DNA of 64,000 nt from Trematomus loennbergii (Eukaryota; Chordata; Actinopteri; Perciformes; Nototheniidae). This document shows positions 57,422-64,000 of this stretch, in pieces. Made by a program: the position numbers and the translations under genes. The stretch is taken from positions 31,454,873-31,518,872 of the forward strand of contig JAAOOA010000002.1 of NCBI GenBank assembly GCA_012861695.1. Direction: 5' to 3'. The notes beneath the pieces are model-generated. The model worked only from the letters and a program-made list of their open reading frames with translations. It was not told the DNA's origin and did no database searches. The first letter of the stretch is position 1; every line of letters begins with the position of its first letter.

Positions 57422-58597
57422 TTAACAATCCTGCTCCACCATTAAATCACTTAATCTGCTACTTCCAGGCAAAGCTTTAAAACTTGCATCGTGTATTAAG
57501 TCATGTCTTGGCAAAAATGAGAGTCCTGGGTGCTTTAAAACATTTCTTAGAACATTTTGATATATTCAAACACATAATGAACTGCAATGACTGGCTCACT
57601 GCTGCATCAAATTTATTTTACACTGTTGTGAGGACAAGACTGTGAGACTCTCAGACCCTTTGTTGTCAATCTAATTAGCCTTGATCTATAAAAAAGTCAC
57701 CTACTACTTTTATTTGTCCTCTCTAAATTAGATTTAGGGTTTTTAAAATTCTGAAAAGGCGTGTTGTGAGGGGGAAAAACAGATGTATGTATGCGGTTTT
57801 GAATGGTGGCTGGTTGATGAAAACTGATCCAAAATAAGGGGTCAGGAATAATATGGCTTGAAATATGAGCAATCATGTTAATAGCTACAGATACGGTAAA
57901 GTACTACAACAACAACATAGGAGTGCTTATACTGTATGTTGTAAAAGCAGGACAAACAAATAAATAAAATGCTGCATTGTTTTTTAAACAAGAACCATAT
58001 GCCCAAGGCATTTCTACATTTAGATGACATGTTCAGAACTCAGTATTTGAACCAATAACTAATTTAACCATCAACATCAATTTAAGTGCACACAGCAGTG
58101 CAAACAAACAAAAAACAGGCTTGTGTGCATCAGACAACTCAAATTACTCCACTTTAACCATATTTAGAATGTCCTCATTTTAACTAAAGTAATTTAACCT
58201 AAGTGGAGCCAACCTAAGGAGTGGGCCCTACAGTCTGGGACTAGCTTACTTTTTAACATTCTACTCAAAGGGCCCGTAAATATTATCTCCGCCAATATGC
58301 TATATTAAAATATCATTAAAAAAAAAAAAAAACTCATAGTTGAAATGATCAAGGAAAAGCCAGTCAATGTTATGTTAACACAAACAAAAGTTCTGTTTTA
58401 TATGTTGAAATATAATTTAAAAAACAACGATATAGTATTTTCAAGTCTTACTTTAGTATGGCAAATTTAAGAATAAGTCACATTAAAGTTTGTCATGATT
58501 TTCCGTAAAAAAGTCAAGTATAGTTTGTCAAAAGAATATGAAAAAATCATTTTGTAGAGTAGTATGTTGAAAATCTCAGTGTTTAACTGAACACACC
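57422..58597. other. Virus-like end and spacer sequence without a gene
   Basis: 57,638-57,735 repeats the promoter-like module and spacer of 53,550-53,690. 58,120-58,190 shares CATCAGACAACTCAAATTACTCC with 61,396-61,440 and its mirror at 62,278-62,310. 58,470-58,550 resembles 59,760-59,800. No open frame stands out. Confidence 0.55.
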
Positions 58598-58665
58598 TAC
58601 ATGTGATAACACCTCGAACAAAGGGGTAATTAGCATACAAAGGGGGGTCACTAGCATCAGTGGGG
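58598..58665. repeat. Right inverted counterpart of the 52.3-kb TIR
   Basis: The stretch ACACCTACATGTGATAAC, then ACCTCGAACAAAGGGG, ATTAGCATA and AGTGGGGGA is the reverse complement of 52,295-52,375. The two mark a 6.4-kb block in opposite orientation. Only about 80 bp are kept on this side. Confidence 0.75.
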
Positions 58666-58681
58666 GAAAGGTGCTACGAAA

Positions 58682-58879
58682 ATGAACTTTGAGGAGGGGG
58701 AACTTGTAAGAATTTCCAAGGCGAGAGGGGTCTTTGATAAAAAATATGAACAGAGTTATACCGACGAATTATTTACGGCGTCCGAACGCATACCTCGTCA
58801 ACCATCTGTTTACAAACTCAAAGATTATGATGGAGAAGAGATCAAGGGGACTTTTTATGAGAAAGAGTTAAAAAAGTGA
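58682..58879 (+). CDS. C-terminal fragment of a Maverick/Polinton-type integrase
   Basis: A 65-residue frame. It has GELVRISKARGVFDKKYEQS, TDELF and RIPRQPSVYKLKDYDGEEIK, then GTFYEKEL. This is the chromodomain/SH3-like C-terminus of rve-type integrases of Mavericks and relatives, which insert the element's DNA into the host genome. The DDE catalytic core is absent; upstream is the TIR-like repeat, so the fragment has been cut off, or it is a final exon that has gained an ATG by chance. An AATAAA-like signal was not seen just downstream. It could not act alone. Confidence 0.72.
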   Translation: MNFEEGELVRISKARGVFDKKYEQSYTDELFTASERIPRQPSVYKLKDYDGEEIKGTFYEKELKK

Positions 58880-58889
58880 AGGTAGTACT

Positions 58890-59310
58890 TTTTTCTGAAC
58901 AGATTTTCTTTAAGACTGTGACTCTTAAAGGCATTTTCTAGTAAGACAATCCAGTTTTCTGGAAATAACTTAAATGATTTTTGTTTTTTCTCCTACAAAG
59001 ATACTTATAGTTACACTTTAATGGATGCAAAACTTTATAACTTGGTAAAATATTCATTAATTTGTAATGAAATGAGTTTCTTAAAGAATCAAACTCTAAA
59101 TGGAGAGTTTGTGATTTTAACACTGTTTCGATGAAACAATGCGGTTTTGATAACTTGACTTGACTAACATAACTTTTTTTTAAATATATGTTTTTAGATG
59201 CTTTACTTTGATTTCTTTCATGTTATTTTAACACAACATTACTTTTTTCATATTTTTCAACATACTGTGATATTTGTTTTTTCTCTCCTTTTTCCATTAT
59301 ATTTTTGAAA
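58890..59310. repeat. AT-rich spacer of the virus-like element
   Basis: Direct counterpart of 54,517-54,985 in another order; begins GAACAGATTTTCTTTAAGAC. No gene. Confidence 0.7.
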
Positions 59311-59417
59311 AACTACACAGTGATTTTTATCAAAATACAACATGCAACTAATACATTATACAATATTACGACTTTTTGCGATATTTTCAACACAATATAC
59401 TTGTACCTTTTTTGTAG

Positions 59418-59587
59418 GGCTTCAGGATATTTGGCATGTCATGCATAAAACCGGTGTCATCTTTCCTGAAACTGACGTGCTGTCCGTTTTACAAACAAGT
59501 TATCTTTCTGCTTCTTCACCCTCTGAATTTTCCTCCCCCGTCCCTCTTCCTTCAGCCATCACAACAACAATCAAGTCAGATCTGTGA
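59418..59587 (+). other. Exon-like open segment of unknown gene
   Basis: A pyrimidine-rich stretch ending TTTTTTGTAG precedes an open segment that encodes LQDIWHVMHKTGVIFPETD and a Ser/Pro-rich tail, then TGA. It looks like a last exon behind a 3' splice site. No family was recognised, and the partner exon was not identified. Confidence 0.35.
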
Positions 59588-59822
59588 AATTAAACACCTC
59601 TTCCCAAAGCGTGACTTCCCTATTGAGGGAGTGGGGCAGTAGGGCCTAACCCGATTGGCCTAATATACTAACATGCAGAACGTATGGTATGTTTGAAAAA
59701 AGACTAACCATCTATCCAGTTCAAGCTGTCTTTAAGATGCGACATCGCGCTCTGACTTTTTCCGTAAAATCGTGACAAACTATTACTTATTCTTAATTTG
59801 ACCTCTTGCTGCTTGGTTGAAA

Positions 59823-60239
59823 ATGATAGATGAAAAAGCTACAACGCTTAAAGAACTTTCTAAAAACTCTCAATTCTACAGATGAATCCCCCACTCAACG
59901 CAATAAGTCCACCCCCCACTCAGCAAATCATCTAAAACGAAGGACCCCACTAAGACGACCGTTGAAAACTAGCCAGGGATCTGAGAAAAACCAAGTCTCC
60001 CCCGCGAGTTGCAGCCAGGAACAAACTCCTGTCTACTATCATCACCACCATTGTGGACACCCAAATCTTGCAGTACTACTGCTGCTGATGTTACTCTTGG
60101 GGCCAAGACGTCTCTGTTTTTGAACATAGTGAAATCGGAGTTGGTTGATATTCTGGAGAGGGTGCTGCATCGTACAGAGAAGAAATCTGCAATGGATGCC
60201 GAGTCAGTCACCCCGGCCAGAGGCAACACGATTGTCTGA
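59823..60239 (+). pseudogene. Unrecognised virus-like gene, left copy (broken)
   Basis: From an ATG at 59,823 the frame stops after 20 codons. Other frames then stay open in turn: a Lys/Arg/Ser-rich part at 59,830-60,123, and a C-terminal part to 60,239 with KSELVDILERVLHRTEKK. Comparison with 63,480-63,900 shows different indels in each copy. No family was recognised; the basic, Pro/Ser-rich first half may be disordered. Confidence 0.45.
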
Positions 60240-60247
60240 ATGACATT

Positions 60248-60529
60248 CCAGAATATTTCTTCAGAAACAATTACAACGCGTTAATGAAAAGACTTTGGCT
60301 CGCCGACTTCATTACAGTGATTGACCAGAGTCTTAATGATAAAAACATTTACACGGCTGAATGGAGATCCAAGGCGCTTCGGAGGCTTTTCTGTACAATC
60401 TCAAAAACTGCAGACGCCTCAAGAGACTTGAAAAGATCCATGCCGAGCTGGATGGAGAGGAAGAAGACTAACCAGCGGTTGATTGAAGCCAGGGATTATT
60501 TTCGATACTTTGACTTTTCTTTAAAGTAA
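60248..60529 (+). pseudogene. Unrecognised virus-like gene, left copy
   Basis: The frame shows DIPEYFFRNNYNALMKRLWL, then FITVIDQSLNDKNIYTAEW and a basic C-terminal part ending in FRYFDFSLK. An ATG lies at 60,284, but the similarity to the right arm continues upstream, so the true start may lie before it. AATAAA follows directly at the stop. No family was recognised. Its right-arm copy has two extra bases and a shifted frame, so this is the better-kept version. Confidence 0.5.
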
Positions 60530-60540
60530 AATAAAGGGGT

Positions 60541-61022
60541 AACTACTATGGAAAACAATCTGTATATATTTATCAGAATGCAGTCAATACCTGTTTAATA
60601 AGTGTGTTGTTGATGACGATTGAAAACAGAATGAATAGTGATCCCCGTGTAAACAGAACGGCTGAAGTTTGTAAACTAGAAGACATTTTGGATATCGTTC
60701 ATTCTGGCAGTACTATTCCGGGTCATTGGGAAACGATTGTAAACGAAACATTTAAAGTGGTACTGGAATCTTCATTTTCCGAAACATTCTGTAACATTAC
60801 CGAAGAAATGAAACAAACACCAAAAGTGTATCATGTGCTCGCATTGTATACTCTGTTTGTAGAGTAATGCATCTTTGTGTCAAAAACAGCATACACATGA
60901 ATACTTTGGCCGAAGTGCAAAAACTCCATTATAATATTTCCCTTCATCTGGGGATTCTGTGCTGGAGAAGATCCGGGGATGTTGCAATCAGTATACATGT
61001 ATTATTGATTCCTATGGGGTGA
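60541..61022 (+). pseudogene. Unrecognised helical protein, left copy; weakly Bcl-2-like
   Basis: The start ATG seen in the right arm is lost here. The frame shows IENRMNSDPRVNRTAEVC, then VLESSFSETFCNITEEM and KVYHVLALYTLFV, and breaks near 60,863. AATAAA lies at 61,053-61,058, 31 nt after the predicted stop. Length and helix spacing recall Bcl-2-type proteins, which some adintoviruses are reported to carry, but no signature motif is clear. Confidence 0.45.
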
Positions 61023-61495
61023 AAACATAAATTGTAAATATGAAATTCTGCAAATAAAAAAGTGTTTTTTACATTTAAAAAACTGTTGTCTTCAAATCAT
61101 AGTATAGTATTTCCTACATATCATTTAAAAAAAGAGTCACAGTGTGAATGTCCAACATTTATTTTAAAAGTACTAGTATAGTATGTTAAAAGTATCTTGA
61201 AAAAGTCCAGTATAGTATGTAGTTAATAATTATTATATAGTTTTGTCTGCAATGTCAGTATAGGATCTCTAAAAAAAAAAAAGAAATGAGAGAAAGTTAT
61301 AGTTATTTTGACAAAAATCCTGAAAAAGTCATGACTTACGGTGTGTTGAAATGGTTTTGAATAAACACATCAGTATTTAAAAAAGTTAAATTGTATCAAG
61401 TGCATCAGACAACTCAAATTACTCCATTTGAACCATATTATAATAAGTAAAGAATGGTCTAGTAATATAGCAGGGCTGTTTAATAGTTTTCGTGG

Positions 61496-61683
61496 TTTCT
61501 GTGTGTCGGTGTGTCAGTGTTTTTCAGTGTTTCAGTATTACAGTGTTTTTGTGTTTCAGTGTTTTTGTGTTTTTGTGTGTCAGTGTTTCAGTGTTTCAGT
61601 ATTTCAGTTTTTTGTATTCAGTGTTTCAGTGTTTTGTGTTGTATGTGTTTCTGTGTTTTGTGTGTCAGTGTTTCAGTGTTTAC
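61496..61683. repeat. Minisatellite near the palindrome centre, left
   Basis: About 25 irregular units of CAGTGTTT or TGTGTTTC. Its inverted partner is 61,936-62,225, which is about 100 bp longer, so copy number has changed since the palindrome formed. The Cys/Val/Phe-rich open frames here are meaningless. Confidence 0.9.
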
Positions 61684-61722
61684 AGCCTTTCTTTGCTCTG
61701 ATCAACCCCGGGATCCTGAAAA

Positions 61723-61897
61723 GAATTATTTGTTTCTTCAGCAAGGCTTCAAAATCTTGTTAAATAATTCTTTTCCAGCATCCGTTTGTAACTTTTTTAG
61801 GAATCTGACTATCTTTTAGAATTGCATCAAATGCTATAGCCACTTCTAAGATACGTTTTTTAAATGTTTTTCTCTCATCCTGCTATATTCCTTCCAG
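61723..61897. other. Palindrome centre, about 175 bp unpaired
   Basis: This AT-rich stretch has no inverted partner. It separates the two arms, which match again from AGGATCC and GTTGATCAGAGC on. It could be an original end-to-end junction sequence or a piece of captured host DNA. Confidence 0.7.
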
Positions 61898-61935
61898 GGG
61901 AGGATCCCTGGGGTTGATCAGAGCAAATAAGGCTG

Positions 61936-62225
61936 TAAACACTGAAACACTGACACACAAAACACTGAAACACTGACAAACAAAACACTGAACACTGAAA
62001 CACTGACAACAAAAACAGAAACACAGAAAACCAAAACACTGAACACTGAAATACAAAACTGAAAACTGAAACACTGAAACACTGACAACAAACACAGAAG
62101 CACAAACACTGAACACTGAAACACTGAACAACAAAACACTGAACTGAAACACTGAAAACACTGACACCAAAACAAGAAACACAACACTGAAACACTGAAA
62201 CACCGACACAGAAACACCGAAAACT
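61936..62225. repeat. Minisatellite near the palindrome centre, right
   Basis: Units of AACACTGA and AACACTGACAAC-type; complement of 61,496-61,683 with more units. Confidence 0.9.
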
Positions 62226-62691
62226 ATTAAACAGCCCTGCTATATACTATGACCATTCTTTACTTATTTATAATATGGTTCAAATGGAGTAATTTGAGTT
62301 GTCTGATGCACTTGATACAATTTTACTTTTTAAATACTGATGTGTTTATTCAAAACCATTTCAACACACTGTCATGACTTTTTCAGATCTTTTTGTCAAA
62401 CTATACTATGACTTTCTCTCATTTTTTTTTTTTTTTTAGAGATCCTATACTGACATTGCAGACAAACTATATAATATAATTCTTAACTACATACTATACT
62501 TGGACTTTTTTCACGATACTTTTAACATACTATACTAGTACTTTTAAAATAAATGTTCGACATTCTATACTGTGACTCTTTTAAAAAATGATATGTAGGA
62601 AATACTATACTATGATTTGAAGACAACAGTTTTTTAAAATGTAAAAACACTTTTTTTATTTGCAGAATTTCATATTTACAATTTATTGTTT

Positions 62692-63179
62692 TCACCCCAT
62701 AGGAAGCAGTAATACATTTATACTGATTGCAACATCCCCGATCTTCTCCAGCACAGAATCCCCCAGATGAAGGGAAATATTATAATGGAGTTTTTGCACT
62801 TCGGCCAAAGTATTCATGTGTATGCTGTTTTTGACACAAAGATGCATTACATCTACAAACAGAGCATACAATGCGAGCACATGATACACTTTTGGTGTTT
62901 GTTTCATTTCTTCGGTAATGTTACAGAATGTTTCGGAAAATGAAGATTCCAGTACCACTTTAAAGTTTCGTTTACAATCGTTTCCCAATGACCCGGAATA
63001 GTACTGCCAGAATGAACGATATCCAAAATGTCTTCTAGTTTACAAACTTCAGCCGTTCTGTTTACACGGGGATCACTATTCATTCTGTTTTCAATCGTCA
63101 TCAACAACACACTTATTAAACAGGTATTGACTGCATTCTGATAGATATATACAGATTGTTTTCCATAGTAGTTACCCAT
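62692..63179 (-). pseudogene. Unrecognised helical protein, right copy; weakly Bcl-2-like
   Basis: Counterpart of 60,541-61,022 on the minus strand. It keeps the start ATG at 63,179 (MGNYYGKQSVYIYQNAV) and the C-terminal half to the stop at 62,692 (DVMHLCVKNSIHMNTLAEVQ), but the frame breaks near 62,965. The two copies have different lesions, so both are decayed versions of a once-open gene of about 160 residues. Confidence 0.5.
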
Positions 63180-63191
63180 TTTTATTTTACT

Positions 63192-63480
63192 TTAAAGAAA
63201 AGTCAAAGTATCGAAAAAAAAATCCCCGGCTTCAATCAACCGCTGGTTATTAGTCTTCTTCCTATCCATCCAGCTCGGCATGGATCTTTTCAAGTCTCTC
63301 CTTGAGGCGTCTGCAGTTTTTGAGATTGTACAGAAAAGCCTCCGAAGCGCCTTGGATCCTCCATTCAGCCGTGTAAATGTTTTTATCATTAAGACTCTGG
63401 TCATCACTGTAATGAAGTCGGCGAGCCAAAGTCTTTTCATTAACGCGTTGTAATTGTTTCTGAAGAAATATTCTGGAATG
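63192..63480 (-). pseudogene. Unrecognised virus-like gene, right copy
   Basis: Counterpart of 60,248-60,529. It shares IPEYFFRNNYNALMKRLWLA and KALRRLFCTISKTADAS, with frame changes near 63,405, 63,295 and 63,215. Confidence 0.5.
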
Positions 63481-63900
63481 TCATTCAGACAATCGTGTTG
63501 CCTCTGGCCGGGTGACTGACTCGGCATCCATTGCAGATTTTTCTCTGTACCGATGCAGCACCCTCTCCAGAATATCAACCAACTCCGATTTGTTCAAAAC
63601 AGAGACGTCTTGGCCCCAGGAGTAACATCAGCAGCAGTAGTACTGCAATATGTGGGTGTCCACAATGGTGGTGATGATAGTAGTCAGGAGTTTGTTCCTG
63701 GCTGCAACTCGCGGGGGAGACTTGGTTTTTCTCAGATCCCTGGCTAGTTTTCAACGGTCGTCTTAGTGGGGTCCTTCGTTTTAGATGATTTGCTGAGTGG
63801 GGGGGACTTATTGCGTTGAGTGGGGGGATTCATCTGTAGAATTGAGAGTTTTTAGAAAGTTCTTTAAGCGTTGTAGCTTTTTCATCTATCATTTTCAACC
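63481..63900 (-). pseudogene. Unrecognised virus-like gene, right copy
   Basis: Counterpart of 59,823-60,239, with several indels in runs of C and T. The poly-C run near 63,800 differs in length from the left copy. Confidence 0.45.
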
Positions 63901-64000
63901 AAGCAGCAAGAGGTCAAATGTAAGAATAAGTAATAGTTTGTCACGATTTTACGGAAAAAGTCAGAGCGATGTCGCATCTTAAAGACAGCTTGAACTGGAT

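Larger units (their letters stand above)
59715..61722. repeat. Left arm of a palindrome of at least 4.2 kb
   Basis: 59,715-61,722 is the reverse complement of 61,898-64,000, with about 95 bases of length difference from indels. The right arm continues past the window end, so the true arm is longer. The arms carry the same unrecognised genes in opposite directions, with their 3' ends toward the centre. Confidence 0.85.
61898..64000. repeat. Right arm of the palindrome (continues past the window)
   Basis: Reverse complement of 59,715-61,722. At the window end it still matches (TTGAACTGGAT against ATCCAGTTCAAG at 59,715), so its outer limit is unknown. Confidence 0.85.

Noticed and set aside
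61428..62217. Cys/Val/Phe-rich frames of about 100 residues
   Set aside because: They are translations of the CAGTGTTT minisatellite in several frames.

Overview
The window looks like teleost fish nuclear DNA. The evidence is large intron-bearing class C GPCR genes with GT/AG splice sites, an L2-type LINE with a known fish 3' tail, a fish SINE tail, and many hAT and TTAA-target transposons. No rRNA, tRNA gene or CRISPR array was seen. All exon joins and comparisons were made by eye.

Layout. 1-13,970 is transposon-rich: a TTAA-flanked element (1,703-2,872), a decayed L2 LINE on the minus strand (3,256-8,160), a 2.55-kb inverted-repeat element (9,004-11,556), and a second LINE fragment split by a 1.38-kb hAT element with a perfect 8-bp target duplication (12,059-13,435). 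13,971-52,239 is a tandem array of vomeronasal type-2-like (OlfC) receptor genes, all on the minus strand. Gene A (13,971-22,242) is a distinct, very intron-rich type with three 1-bp frameshifts. Genes B (23,237-29,651), C (37,671-43,844) and D (46,141-51,265) are recent copies of one 8-exon type. Only D is open throughout: 2,637 nt, 878 residues. The repeated unit is a B-type gene plus an A-type relic, in which part of A's exon 3 is fused to A's exon 1. Relics lie at about 30,165-36,001, 44,330-44,901 and 51,765-52,239. Because the units are so alike, each transposon in one copy has a matching empty site in the others, which fixes its ends and target duplication.

52,240-64,000 is different: AT-rich, with TIR-like tandem repeats, repeated promoter-like modules, a short new ORF, a C-terminal fragment of a Maverick/Polinton-type integrase, and a palindrome of at least 4.2 kb (59,715 to beyond the window end). 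Its arms carry two broken copies each of at least three unrecognised small proteins. I read this as a degraded, rearranged endogenous Maverick/adintovirus-like DNA element; it is the least explained part of the window.

Function. D, and B and C if their single-base lesions are sequencing errors, would be amino-acid-type chemoreceptors of olfactory neurons: signal peptide, Venus-flytrap domain, cysteine-rich linker, seven membrane helices and a very short tail. Each has a TATA box 45 nt before the start codon. Everything else is mobile or virus-derived.
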